The position numbers were made by a program, and so were the translations under genes. Source: Stercorarius parasiticus (Eukaryota; Chordata; Aves; Charadriiformes; Stercorariidae). Taken from it: a stretch of DNA of 64,000 bases. Positions within the stretch are counted from its first letter, which is position 1. Each line of letters begins with the position of its first letter. A model generated the notes under the pieces. The model worked only from the letters and a program-made list of their open reading frames with translations. It did not search any database and was not told the DNA's origin. The DNA lies in contig VWZL01000283.1 of assembly GCA_013396915.1 (NCBI GenBank), positions 124,001 to 188,000 on the forward strand. Reading direction: 5' to 3'. Positions 40,691-54,200 of this stretch are shown here, one piece after another.

Positions 40691-42995
40691 TCATATGTTA
40701 GCTGTTTGTAGCCTTGGTGAAGTCCTGGAGCTTTAATCTTTCAGCGTAGAAGACTTCTTGACACTGAATAACCTCGAGTTCTGGTTTTAAAATCGAAAAC
40801 AAAACATAACAATCTTTTTATGGGACAAGTGGATTCTTTGAACTCCTGCTCATATAGCTGTGTACTATTTAAACAGCGTAAGCTTCACCAGAACAGATTA
40901 AAAATCCCCTGGCAGCCACTTCTATTCAGTTTCATGGACAGAAAACAATAAAGATGTAATGAAAAATCAGATAGACTGAACTAAGAGGGTCCTTTGTTGC
41001 AGGCAAAGGGCAGTCATTGGGTGAACAGGGAAGGAAAAAAAAAGTTCTTGTAAATGTACAAAGCGTAAACCACCCCTGATGCCAAGAATGACATCCTTGA
41101 TGAATATTATGTCAAGAAATTCCCTGTTTGTCTTACAAGAACATCATGAAATCGAACTGCTGCCATGAAGGTCATATGTAGTATTTCATATACAGCTAAC
41201 AGAAGAAAAGTAAGCAATGAAGTAGGGAGCGATCCCACTCCAAAACGTCATTGGGACCAACACCGATGTTCAGTTTCTGTTGTTAGAGCAGTACTACTTT
41301 ATTACAATCCTCTAGTTCCTCTGTTTCCATAAAGTTGGAATTCGACAAATATACTTGCTAATTTTTCACTCCTTTAGGCAGCACTGAACACATTCTGAGC
41401 CCTAATCAAATATAATACTACAGTTGTTCTCTGGGATAGAGACACAACCACCTATAATTCTTTTATTATGTATGTTTTACATGTAGAAACATCAGACTAT
41501 TATCAAGTCAAACTGAATCAGAGAAGCTATTTCTCATTTTGAATAAAGAAATTGATGCTCATTTTGTTTTGATTGATGATCACTTTGTTTCGAAAAGGTC
41601 TTTAGACAGGAAAATTATTAAAAATAATCGGATGGAATATCCACATCTGGAACAGGTTAGAATTCATTAATCAGACTTTCAGCTGAAATAGATTTTTCTT
41701 GGTCCATTTAAAATAGTAGAAGTGTTCTGATTTGTACCAGTTCACTCTTTCCCATCCTTTGCATTACACACACGTTATCATTTGAAAAGGTCTTAAATAC
41801 AGTAAATCAAACAGGCAAATACCGAAATAAATACACAGTGAGACATTAAACCTTTCTTAAAGGCGCTTTTGTTCTGTGGGTTCTATAACTAAGAAATCCA
41901 TAATCACTGTAATCATTTCTTTAATGCTAAGCATGCAGATCCTTCTATTTTCTCTGGGGTAAATTCAGAATAAATCTTCCCTGCAAAAACAGATTTCTTC
42001 CACCTCCAACGGTTCATTGCGAAGTCTGCAGTTCCTGACAATTACTGCAATTATATAAAAAGAATTTGCATTTGTATGGTATTGTGCAATCTAAAAGATA
42101 TCAAAGGGACACTTCACATACAATATACAGTGACCAAACTCATACTCTTAAAATGCAGTCATTTCTGGAAGAAAATATAAAAGCTATTCTCTACAAGAAA
42201 CTATACACTTCAGTGTTTAGAAGGTGAAGCAAGAAATTATTCAACAATTCAAATTTGAAGGGAATGTGAAGTGAGAAGAATGTTAATTGCTTAAGCAAGG
42301 ATTGGCCCATTAGATTCATAAATCAGTTTTGCTTATATAAACCATTTACTTTCCAATGATACAGAACTACAAATGGTTCAAAAGAGAAAGACTGATACCT
42401 GCAATATTTCAAACTTTTCCTCAGTGTCTTCTGGCAGCTGTTGTACAGAATGTCGAAAGACAATACCCAAGGGTGGGAGGGCAGAGACACAAGGTACTGA
42501 GCTGTAAAATGAGCCCATTCTGATTATACTAAAAGATCCTATACCTTCAAATGGATGAATGTCATTTATTGAATCACTCCTGATTGAAGAAACTGCTTTC
42601 TAATTATATTTTCTCTGGAGAGAAATCCATCTTCAATTATCTGTCCAGATTTTCATTGAAAAAGAAAATTATCTTTCAATAAAAAAAGAAGAATGGAAAT
42701 GAAAACTACCTTTACAAATCTTTTTTTTCCACAAGAAGAGTGGATTGAAAAAATACCTTATTTAAAAGCAAGGAAACAGTCCAGCCTTTCCTCATTGTCC
42801 TGTTAAAAATGGAGAAGGGCAGTCAAAATGAGAATTGCCATTTTTTAGTCTGTGTTTAAACATGGTACTCTCCACATTACTGCATGAAGAGGACCAGTCT
42901 CAGGTGGCTGATATTGTCAGAATTACATGGGAGTCGGAGAAGGTAGTGCTGATTTATACCAGCTGTAGGATTGACTCAAAGACTATAAAGTTGAT

Positions 42996-43046
42996 TTTTT
43001 GGTTTGTTTGGTTGGTTTTATTGTTTTGTTTTGTGGGGTTTTTTAA
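42996..43046 (+). repeat. T/G-rich (TTTG)n-like low-complexity tract
   Basis: TTTTTTGGTTTGTTTGGTTGG continues as TTTTATTGTTTTGTTTTGTGG and TTTTTT. It is a degenerate TTTG/TTTTG repeat. Confidence 0.75.
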
Positions 43047-43465
43047 ATCATTTTAGCTGCTTTGGTACTCGTCAGGATGATATTTTAGAATTTTGGTGCT
43101 GAACAGTCTACAGTTTCACAGCTGGCTGCATCTGTTATTGTATAGAGGCCAGGGGTTTATATAAATTATTAAAAATCTAGAAGAATAAAAAACTCCAGAG
43201 AATGGAAACTCATATTATAATCATGATGAATATAATAGAACTGCTAATAGTATAGAAGACAGTGTGGTATAGTAATCCTGGTAAAATGTAATAAGTTTAA
43301 TCAGCTGCTGTGAAAAAGCCAGTTCTGCAACTACAATAATAACTAAATAGCAACCAGTTTCCCATGCAAAGCATCCTTCCAGGCAAATACAACTCAGGAA
43401 ATATTTAAAATATGCAGACTGCTCATGAGTGTTTGATCTGGTTGGAGAGAAATTCATTACACCAT

Positions 43466-43486
43466 ACATAATATATATATATACAT
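43466..43486. repeat. (AT)n microsatellite
   Basis: ATACATAATATATATATATAC, a short AT dinucleotide run. Confidence 0.8.
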
Positions 43487-44749
43487 TCTGTGACATGGAT
43501 GATTCACTTTAAAGTACACCATTTATTCCAATGCATTTAGTTGATTAGCAGGGAAAAGACAAAACATTTTTGACAAATGTTAGTAATTTTCTGATTGTTG
43601 AATTTACTTACAGTGATGGTGAGTTTACTGAGTTGCTGCTGGATTTTTTCTACAAAGGACACCTTGATATGCTTCATTCATGTGGAACATCTGAAAAGAA
43701 TAACAAGGAACGGATGGAATTTTCAAGAGAAAAAGAAAATAATAAAACGCCCACCATAAAAACTAATTCTCTATAAATAATCTCAATCAGGAAAACCTTT
43801 ACCCCTGAGACAATCCAAGGCTGCCTTTTTAGTAGCTCTTTCCCTTGTGACAAGAGCAAACTTTCCCATGCCACAAATCATTTCTGTCTATCATTTTGAT
43901 ATAATCTGAAGGAAAGCCATCCTGCCATCCTAATGTGCCCCATTTTTTTCAGGCTTAGATAGGGAAATATTTGCATATTTGGTCGGTAAGACTTACTGAG
44001 TTTAGAATCAGGAATTATGATCTTTCTGGCTGTTCTTCGTACTTCAGCCCAGCAATTTCATTTTTATAGTTAAGTCCTTGCTTAATTGTCTTCTCACGCT
44101 TAATCCATTTCTGCTCATGTTCTTCTTTTGGGTCAGCTTTTCCAGTTATCATTGTGTTGCCTAGTTTATATGACATCATTAGGATTGTAGAAGAAAGATG
44201 TTGGTCTTTGCAAAGAGGAAGTAGGATAAGGTCCCATGGATCAGGATAGTAGTGCTGTTTATTCAGAAACCGAAGATTTGTTTTCTGTTTCCTTGATGGA
44301 ATGGCCTTTGCTTTAGTCTAGTGAAGTAGTCTGTCTCAGTCTCTTCTAGAAGCTGATTTTAACTAAGTCATGATTTAACTAAGCCCTGTGAAGAGGGCTG
44401 TTTCCTACATACTTCAGTAGCCTCTCTTTTTACAGCATACCTATCATTAAGGTCACAGGACAAAAGCTGTTCCAGATCCATCATTAACAGCTCCAAGGAT
44501 TGCTACTTCTGTTACTTGGTTTCTTATTCCGTTGCTGTGGTTGCAACAATAGGAAATTGTTTGGCTTGAAAGCAATACTGTTCTATTAATGCATATCAAG
44601 CCTGTTTTGATTGTAACTTAGGAAAAGCAAATAGTTTCTCTTCAGTGAGAAATAACTACATTTGCCATTGGTTTTGGCATATGTACATTGCAAAGAAAAT
44701 AACTAGCTAATGGGCAGGTTTCTAGATACTTTTTTCACTCTCTGCTAGC

Positions 44750-44840
44750 CTGAGAGATGTATTATTTGCTGAGCCAGGAGATCTGTATGCCTGGTTTGAG
44801 TTATTGACTGTGTGGGTTTGCACTGCACAAGAAATTCCAG
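44750..44840 (+). repeat. MIR-like SINE fossil
   Basis: GAGCCAGGAGATCTG, then CCTGGTTTGAGTTATTGACTG and TGTGGGTTTGCACTGCACAAG. These parallel the forward MIR segment GAGTCAGGAGACCTGGGTTC to GCTGTGTGACCTTGGGCAAG. Confidence 0.4.
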
Positions 44841-45381
44841 TAATAAAAAGCTCATTCCTAGCCTATGTTATTGGTCATCCATCCTGGGCAGATGCTAGAA
44901 GATGTGAACTGATACTGATCCCAGAAAGCGGAAAGCATTGTCTCAGAAGAGTCTGAGTGATGACCTGAATATACACTAAGATGGGAGAGGGACCAGAAAA
45001 GGGAGGAAGTGACCAAGCTTGCAGGCCTTTGCTCTGGAAGATCACTTAGATACATCACTGCTATATCCTATGATGATAAAACAGACAGGTAATGTCTAGC
45101 TCCTGGAATCATTGTAGCAGTGAGGATGACTTGCAGGCTGAATGGTAAAGCCACAGCTTTGGCTCTTGTGTAAGAAAAAGACTAAACTATGCCCCAAACA
45201 GTAGGCACATTTCCATTTTTACAAAGAATACCACTTTGGGATTGATTCTGGGTTGTTCTTACACTCCACAGTGCAAAATGACAACATTCCACTGTTTTTG
45301 TTGTTTTATAGAGGTTATAAAATGTTAGTCCAATGCAGGGCAAAAGGAAATGAAGATTTGATCTGTAATCTGCTTCTTGTA

Positions 45382-45396
45382 ACACCAGAGGGCTGT
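45382..45396 (+). promoter_or_regulatory. CTCF-like motif
   Basis: ACACCAGAGGGCTGT on + matches CCACCAGAGGGCAG with two mismatches. Confidence 0.25.
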
Positions 45397-47316
45397 TGTA
45401 GATCTCACTAGCACTCCTATTCGGTATTTTTATTAAATTCAAGAAACAAATGTTACAAATTTGACTTGGATCTTACCTTTTTTAGCATTCCATTCCCTAT
45501 AGAATGAAGATGGACTGAAGTATATTTTGCTAGATGTTATTGTAGGGTTCTTGCACATTGCGAGGTAGAATTGGCTAGAAATAGAAAAGGATTCTCTTCG
45601 AACTATCACAAAAGAATCACAATGTGCTGCTTTTCTATGTCCTTTCCTAGAAATTACTCTGAAGTATTACTCCTACTCTATTTGCAAGCTATGTAATTCT
45701 ATTAACTGGAAAAGAATGACTTATAATATACTTTCACCAAATGGAGAAATGAAGACAGCTACCTGAATTATGTAAAATTGATTATACTAAGAGTCTGACC
45801 CAATTTTATTACGAAAACATGAATGACTGCACTTGGCAGCACCTGGTGTGTCATTTCATCCTTTGTCAATAAAAGAAAGCAATTTTACAATTGCATATTT
45901 TGATATGCTATAGAATTTATTAAACTACTTAATCTCAGTGGGACGAACAATGAAGATACTGTTCAGTTGCTTCAGTAAAAAGGAAAGCATAAATAAGAAC
46001 TTCCAGGTTTGATGCAAAATAAAGAATTGAGAGAGGATGTCATTTGCTTAATTTTTATTAAGCCGTGTTTGTAAAAAACAATCCTTAAATTCTTTAAAAA
46101 CTTTAGATTTCAATTTGAACTTATAATTTTACCTTTAGGGCTTAATCAGATGACTACAGAAGTAAATAGAAGACTTTTAAAGATTCAGTGGGTACTGAAT
46201 GAAGCTCATACTTACTGCTTAGGTTCAGTTTATCAACTTGCTGTGGAATATGCTATAAAAAAGAAGAGTAGAGCTGAGGGACTTTTACCAATACTGTCCA
46301 AACTGAGTGAATAATTATCCTAACCTTTCCCGTTCCTGAACAGCATCTCTATTTGGAGAAATAATAATGATTTTTAAACGAGAAAAATGCAGAAAAGACT
46401 TTTGCATGAGTCTTTCCCTGCAACTATTTTAACTCTGCACTGTTCATGCTAGTTATAAGCCATACTTGAAGTTCCCTTTACACATTGTGAAGTGCTGGCC
46501 CAAAATTCAAATCAAGAGTCTCATGGACTCTGATAAGTTTTGGATCAAGTTTTGAACTATTTCCACACAAACGTTTTTTTTTTTAAATTTCAGCTTTCCT
46601 ACTACTGCACCAGTAACAATTATAGTTGTCAATAAACATGAGATACTCAGTGCTGACAGCTGAAGTTATTTTAGTCGCATACTACCTAACAGTGTTCAGA
46701 GTTCGTACAGTTAAAATATGTTTTTCCTTTGGCAGCCTTTTTTTTGTGGTTCAGCATCATTTCTCTCCAAGTGTCTTATCAGCATCCAGAATTTGGTCTC
46801 ATAAAGCAAACAGCAAAACTTTAATTATATGCTTTTCATTATGAGTCAAGGGCCTAAATTTTGACCAAGAAATTGCCTTGGTCTCGAATGTTGACAAATT
46901 TTTACCATATGATCTTAAGAAAACCTTGATGGGAAACCATCTGTAGGCCACCTGAGAGTTCTGGGGTTTTTTATTAGAGGGAAAGACAGCCCTGTGCTGG
47001 CTATGGATTATTGGCTGATTGAGCAACTCCACTCTTCTGAAGTTGTCTCTGAAGATAATAGTCTTTACATTTTCAGCATAGTTTCTACTATGCCTCCTGT
47101 CTGATTTTGGAGCTTTTTCATCGTTACAAACTTATTTTACTCCATATAAACAGAGGACAGATCACAGGCACAGACAAAAAGTCACCATGTCACTCAACTG
47201 TATCCTAAGCTTCATAGATGAACTGATAGGAAATGTAATCTTTTTATCTAATGCTCTCACGTGTCATATTAAAATATTATATTTCAGTTGTATGACAGAG
47301 GCTGAGTCTACTGCAT

Positions 47317-47332
47317 AGCACTAGATGGCAGT
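47317..47332 (+). promoter_or_regulatory. CTCF-like motif
   Basis: AGCACTAGATGGCAGT closely matches the CTCF core CCASYAGRKGGCAS on the + strand, with one mismatch at its start. Motif match only. Confidence 0.35.
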
Positions 47333-47697
47333 AACATATTACACTTCCCAGTGAAATCATCAACTCAGTGTGTCATCTGGGTTGGGAAATATAAACTAAG
47401 TGCAAAATAGAACCACATTTCTCTTCTGAGTTTGTTTTGGTCTACAGTCTGAAGTTGATCTGAGCTGACCACAAAACCCATTTCTCGTGCTGCATACAGC
47501 ATACTTCCCTGCAAGGGCGAGCTAATTAAGCTCTTTATGTGTCTGCCAAGAAAACTGTAGATATTGTTAGTTAAGACACCAGCAAAATCGAACAGCTTTA
47601 TGCATATCACATTTAGCCAAATCTACCATCACGCAATTGCACTGAATATTAGATAAATGTGATTAATGTCAATGGCATAGTGTACAAAAATGTAGCT

Positions 47698-48264
47698 TCA
47701 GTTCATCTTGCATGGAGATTTTTCATCAGGTGTAAATTGATGTAACTGTACAAGAGTCTTTGTTCTTATTGTCCAAAACAGATGTGGAACAGTCTGTGAA
47801 CTGTTAAACACTCGCATGTTTTTGCTGCAGAAGCTTCTGTTAATAATGTGCTGGTATTGAGGTGATAGATGTGCTCGCTTGAAAGATGCACAGCTGTGAT
47901 GTAAGGAATATTCAAGCCCTCTTATCGAAGATCGATTTTTGTCTCTTGCTTTCGCCAAAACACCTCGTGATTGTGGACCAAGCAGACTTCTTTGCTGAGG
48001 CAAAGTTTTGACTAATAAGGGTCTGTGTGAGTGAACTGGATGAGCTATCTTAAGTGAAGGTTCACCCAAAGGAAGGTTGTAGAGTTGACCATATGCTGTG
48101 TATTTCATGATAAAGTCAAAGCGTCTTGCAGGTTTTGTAGTGACTGATCCAGAAAACTTGAGTTTCACTTCTTGTTCTGCTGTTGACTGAGTGGACCGCT
48201 TTATCTTGTATTCTGTCTTTAAAATGTAAATAATGATATTTAACAGTTTATGAAAGCACATCAA
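47698..48264 (-). CDS. Unrecognised 188-codon open frame; possible terminal exon or retrocopy
   Basis: This is the longest open frame in the window, in DNA where stops are frequent. I do not recognise the product. The first 16 codons (MMCFHKLLNIIIYILK) look like intron or UTR. From TEYKIKRSTQ onward the composition is more protein-like: mixed charge and basic, with segments such as KLKFSGSVTTKPARRFDF and IMKYTAYGQLYNLPLGEPSL. It ends DEKSPCKMN and TGA. A possible 3' splice site (TTTAAAG or AAGACAG, about 48215-48222) would make it a terminal exon, but the pyrimidine tract is weak. No transmembrane segment or known motif is visible. It lies about 13 kb 3' of PCTP on the same strand. It could be an unannotated gene's last exon, a decayed retrocopy, or chance. 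Confidence 0.25.
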   Translation of the reverse strand: MMCFHKLLNIIIYILKTEYKIKRSTQSTAEQEVKLKFSGSVTTKPARRFDFIMKYTAYGQLYNLPLGEPSLKIAHPVHSHRPLLVKTLPQQRSLLGPQSRGVLAKARDKNRSSIRGLEYSLHHSCASFKRAHLSPQYQHIINRSFCSKNMRVFNSSQTVPHLFWTIRTKTLVQLHQFTPDEKSPCKMN

Positions 48265-51200
48265 GATAAACTAATGAAAGCAGGTTTCAGTTGCAATTGC
48301 TACTGACTATTAAGTCATATCCTCTCACTTCATTTCAGCCATAATGAGGATTCTATCCCGTTCTTTGCACTTCATTACTCCGTGCTCCTTCAGGCAGAAC
48401 CAATATTTTATGAACAGAACAAGTAAGTCACTTTAATTTTACACTAGTTCCTTTTCTTACTCTGACTTTTCACAAATAGGGTCCTTACAGTGTAAATCTC
48501 TTTAGAGGCAAACCCTTACGCATTTTTACCATGAGCTTTGTCATGACATATAATACTATTTTTATATATGTTCGAGAGACTGAGAGAGATTAATCTAGAG
48601 CTTTCCAGATCCTGTTCTCCTCAAATGAAAATGTTAGTGCCAGAATCCATCTCTTGAGCCAACATTTATTCAGGCATGAGGAAAGGCTTCAGTCTGAGAT
48701 ACTGGTAAATTTATACCTGGATAAGTCTCAGTGAGAAATAGCAAACTGTAACAAACTTTCATGAGTGATATTTTGGACAATGCTTAAAATTATTCTTGGT
48801 CTACTTTTAAGATGCTATGTTTTTATTTTATAAAATCTAAGTGAAATATCTGTACCCTGATCTTCCTGCTCAGATTGGCTGGTATTTTGCTCCATGAGAA
48901 ATTTTGTGATGTTGAGATTACTTACTGTAAAATATATTTATTACTATTTAAGATTTTAAGGATCAGAATTTGTTTCAAAATGTTAATTCCAGCTCCTCTT
49001 GAAAACACTCTCACCATGATGGTGCAGTTTCAAACAGCCTATGCAATGAAGCAAAGTAATATTTTTCCTAATGTGCTAAGGTTTCAGATTGCTTTGGAGT
49101 GATCTCACTAAAGGAAGGTTAGTTCAGACCAGCACCTCAGTTTAAAAACAGTTTTGCTGAAAGTAGAGTTTGGAAGACTTGGAGAGTAATAAGAGGGCAT
49201 TTTTCTATGCCAAGTCATGACAATAACACAGTAGAACAGTCTTCACCTAAAGCAGACATTGCTCTGCATTGCAGATTTTTATAATATCTTTCTATTTGTT
49301 ACTTAGAAAAAGATCTTGGAGATTTGATCTGTGAGTCCAAGGCTCAGAGGGACTTTGCTTTGGGCTTTAAAGATTTTGGTGTTTTTGTTAAACAGATAGA
49401 TAAGTAAATAACATTAAAATGATGGAGTGTCACTGTATTCTTATTTGGTTACAACAGCTATAATTTTGAATAAATCTTTATTATTTCTCCTTCCAATCTG
49501 CAAATTGCCTTTTGTACATCTAATTAAACTTATTCCATGCCCTTTTACACTAAATATTGATCAGACAAAGCTTAGTTTCATGAAATTTCTGTGTTCAAAG
49601 AACATTGTAAAATGTTCTTTGCCCCTTGTAAAACAAAACCCACCAACCCTTTTGTAAGAATACAAAATAGCACAGTGATGTTTATTGCTCTGGTTAGTTC
49701 CTCATCAACTGTGATCAGCAAGAGTGACCTTTAGCAACTGATGTTGCTAAAATGTTTATCCTGTCTACAGACCTGTGAGATATGGCTGTCTGCAATTAGT
49801 ATTTGTCAGTTCCCAGGCGGTAGGAAACAATATTTTAATCTGTTTCCCGGCCTGTGATGAAGATACTATTAATGCATTTACATTCTGTGAACCTAGAGAG
49901 ATAGTATCTTGACTTTCTGGTAGAGTGCTGTTGCATTTACTGGTGCAGATTTGAGTCAAATGAATTGTATTTACAAGCCAATGGGGGGAAAAAGCACAGC
50001 CCAGTTCCAGTTCACTGTTCCTGTTGACTTCAAGCAGAAAAAGCAGCTAAAAAGCCCAAATCTACTGCTACATTTACTTTTTGTCCCACTTATTCTTTCA
50101 TTATTTGCCTTTTTATTTTAAATTTATTACTATGAATAACATCCTCAAAGAGGAATAAATGTTTCTTCCCTATTTTTTGTACATCCCAATTTGATGTACA
50201 TCAGTAATGTGTTCCAATGGGGAATTTCAGTGTTCCTTGAAACCATCATCTTCTGCATAGTAATTAGACCCATACGAAAGATGGTGTAAAGAGAAGTACA
50301 CAAACATTAAGTGACCCTTACAGGGACATAGTAAACTAGTAACAGAATTAAGTAGATAATCCCATTGAGCCCTGCTGAATCTAAAGGCTAGATTTCTAAC
50401 CATAAATGGGATTAAAAAAAATTTCTAAGCTTTTAATCTAGCTAGTGCTACCCTTTTAAAGATTTGTCTCTAGAAGTCCAGACACTCTGAAAGATTTCTG
50501 TCATTAAATGTCCAGGACCTAAGCTGATCTGTTTGGGGCCATAATTTTGATAAAACAGTTGGATTTAAAAAAAAAAATAAACCTTAGCTCACAATGAATT
50601 ATGTGCACATTGAATGTACATTAGAATCTGCCTTTGTAAATTAAAGCAGTTAGCAGCCAACTGCAGATACAGTATAGGAGATTTTGCATTTTCTTCATTT
50701 GTTTTAGAATGAGCCTCTGAAACTGCCTAATGTTCAGCTGTACCATACATTATGAGATTGCAAAATGGAGTGTTCAGTATGGAGAAAAAATATTTTAGGA
50801 TGTTGCCTTTTGCAGCACTGCAGGGAAAACTCATACGATCTAACAGCTCATTTGTCATCCAGGGTGGTTTCTTGCAGAGGGGACAAAATATCTGCAGAAC
50901 TTTTCAAGAAGGTTTCCTGTCGTTTTGCACAATTTGTGTGAGGTTTCACAGCCATAATTTCACAAAGCAAGAAGCAAACACTCTTGCTAAATTCAGAGAA
51001 AAATGGCCCCAATCTGCTCAGCGATGCCACAGTCTATTAATTTCCATTTTCCAGGAACTCTGTTTTATACAATGATCACCACTAGGTGTCACCAAAAAAA
51101 CCGTGGTAACTCCTCACAGGCGCTGTTTTAAATAAGTGATTAAATCACAGGATGTTTAAAAATACAATTTGCTCAGCATGAGAGAATAATTTGCAGCCCT

Positions 51201-54200
51201 AATAGTTTGATTGGGAACATATCTCCTGAGGAGAATTTATTTGTAGATTCTTTACCTTTTTTCACTATCAGTGATTCATTTCAGCAGGGCAAGATGACAT
51301 TTTTTTTGTAATCTCTCCTGTGCATATTCAAAAGTTTCTAAGCACTGTTCATTTTGCCCTGCGGGATAGGTTAGAAGAGTGCCTAATGCTATGGCACCAC
51401 AAGGATTTAGTAAGCAAAAGCAATGAAGCAGAAAACAAGTGGGTGAAATACTAGAAAATGCATGTCTTAGGTTATGAGCATACCAGAGAGGCTGGTGGGT
51501 AGACTCCTCCAGGTGACTGCTGTGTCACTTGTTGAAAAAAGGAAGAGTGTAGTACTGAGAAGACACCAGAATTTATGGTTGAGTGGAGATACCAAAAGAT
51601 TAAGTCATAGACAAGCAGGTATAGCTCCAGATTTTGGGATCTGCGAAGATACAGATGAAAGTCAGACCTAACAAGGACAGACTGACAGCACAGAACAGCT
51701 ACTAGAAAAAAGAAATCAGTCAAATTTTTCATTTTCTTAAAGAAATACAAAGTATTTGGTGAATATGGGGAGAAGCATAGGAATATTTTATGTTAATCTT
51801 ATCAGTTTTGACTAATAATCCAAAAAATATTACCAGCTATAAGTTTAAAAGACTAAACGGCATTTCATCCATTGTTTTTTTATTAGTAGCCACTGAGAGC
51901 ATGGAACTGAGTACTTCCTTTTTCACATGGTGACCAGGAAAAATTCAGAAGATAAAAAGCATTAATTTCTTTTGTCATGTTGGAAGTGAACAGGAATGGA
52001 AAATAGACTGGGTAGATAGAAAGCAAAGCAAAACTCACACTGTCTTAGTGTAGGACTTCACCTTTGCAGGCTGTAATTAATATATCTAAGAGCAAGGTTG
52101 ACAGCTCATCATTTTGCTGAGTTTCATGATTTGGGGGACACTTAAAACTTCAGGTTGCCAAATCTTAGCATTTACTTTGTTTTCAAGCATATTTGCAGTC
52201 TTCATGGTTAAGAAGCTTCAACTTAAGATGTCTACAATCAGCTGACAGAAGTACACGTTTTGTGTATGCGCATGTGTGTTTGTGTAATGCAATTTTGAAG
52301 CTATCGTGTTGGGGTTTCTGATTGACTGAGACAGTGAAACTGCAGGGTAAAATTTCTGTATAATATCTGCACCAGAATTTACCTCTGTGTATGTGAGTGA
52401 GTGGATTCTCACATAGATCTGAGTGAGGGTCCTTTCCAGGAACTGATACTCCCAACTCAGAATTTGTCTCAGTGTTTTCTTCAAGTAATGGCCACATCCT
52501 ACTTTTTTTCACAGACAAAACTATTAGAGCTGTACTTTAGCCTTTGAATAGCATGAATTAGCAAAACACTTACATTTTTTTAAACCAAAAAAAATTTTTT
52601 TTTCAAATTTTCTGGTCTTTTTCCAACCCTGTGTAAAACATCAGGAAAGTATCAGGAAAAAGGAAATCAAATGCTGTTGTGACTTCTCAGATAAAAAAAA
52701 AAAAAGATACTGTGTTCACATTGCTTCTATTTCCCCAAATCCCTGGTGTTGTAGTCTGCACAGATCAGTAAGCAGCGTGTGCCCAGCGGTGCCCTTTGTT
52801 CCGCTGTACCTGTGGCCCTTTCCTAATGCTTTGATATGCCTTCCTGGTTCTACCGTGTTTGGGTACCCAGTTTCCTGTAGTCTTTCCTCACTACTAAGCT
52901 CTATTTACTGCCCTTTTCCAGGTGCTGCTTTGCCCTCATTTGCTTCACATGCATGCCTTTCTGTGTGTAGGTATTTTTGTTTTCCTTCCCCTCTGCCACA
53001 TTTCAGAGTCAGTAATCCTGCACTTGCAATCTCTGCCAGTTGACTCACCAGACTGCGTATGCAAGGTCATTCTGTAAGACAATGAGGCTGACAATTTAGC
53101 AATATTATCCACTGGATCAGAACACATTGGTTTTGTTTCTCAGCTTCCTCAAGTAACCAGTATCTGCTGTCTTAAGTCCATTAATTAAAGATCTTTTTTC
53201 CTGTGGAGATGCAGTTAGCTCTCCAGATAGCTCTACTGAAGCAAAAGTTAGAACAATAATAAATACATTTATTTTTACCCCTGTGAGGCATTTTTAGTTT
53301 CCCAAACTGCAGCCTTCCAATACAAAGGAAACAAAATAGTATTTGAAATAACATGGCAGACTGGGTTGCCTTACTTTGAGATTGCTGGCTTCAAGATGGG
53401 AGTTTAGTCTCTTACTAGGCATTACCATAAACAGTTTGAGGATTAACATTTTTGTACCTGGCCTGTGCTGCCCTGTACAGCAACTCTTCAACACAGGCAG
53501 AATCGATCCAGGCCAATGGAGAAAAGAGGCAAGATTCTTCTAAAGGCTCTGCTGAGAGGGAGCTAACACTATGGAGTGAAGCCAATGTTAAAATTCTTAG
53601 ACAGTGTGTGTGTGGGGGTGACTTTCCGTTGCTGCTTGTGCCTTACGGCTGTGAGAGGAGGAGGGAGTTACCTGTTTCTGCAGATTTAATACTTTGTCTC
53701 TGTTATGTCCAGAGTATTAGCTGCTTTTTGGCAGTGGAAAAGGCTATTAGTAGTTGAAAAATGTTAAATTTGTTTCACAAAAGAGAAGTAAAAACACTGT
53801 TTTCCTTATTTTTCCATGACAGTTGGACCATTGTCACAGTTTTCCCCCCAAACCTGAAGATTTATCTTCCTCACTGCTGTCCTTCTCTTTGCATCTTTCT
53901 GTAGCTCCATTTTATTTTTAATAATGAAACATTGAAAAGTGGGAGGACAATGAGGTGGGAAAAGCTGAAATATTTTGTATTTTCATTTGAAACTAATCCA
54001 ATAAATATTCTTTTCAGTACGTTTTAAAACAGAATGATAAAATTGAACTTATTCCACTGCTCATTTGTGTACTTTACCACATTACAGACTTCATTAGTAT
54101 TTGAAAAAAATTGTTTGTGGGACAACATAGGTGCTGTAGACAAAAACACAACCTTGCTTGATAAACAGCAACTGACAGAGAAAAATGCAAAGTGGAAGGT

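Larger units (their letters stand above)
30901..47697. other. Intergenic AT-rich DNA right of the GC-rich island
   Basis: No gene is supported. The + strand is G- and T-biased (hand tally about 136 G to 88 C in 30961-31500). Contents are poly(T) runs, an inverted-repeat element (39996), MIR-like fossils (35815, 40580, 44750), AT microsatellites and three CTCF-like motifs. Confidence 0.7.

Noticed and set aside
50752..51075. 107-codon open frame on +
   Set aside because: No homology recognised and no coding context. The stretch has the texture of ordinary non-coding DNA.
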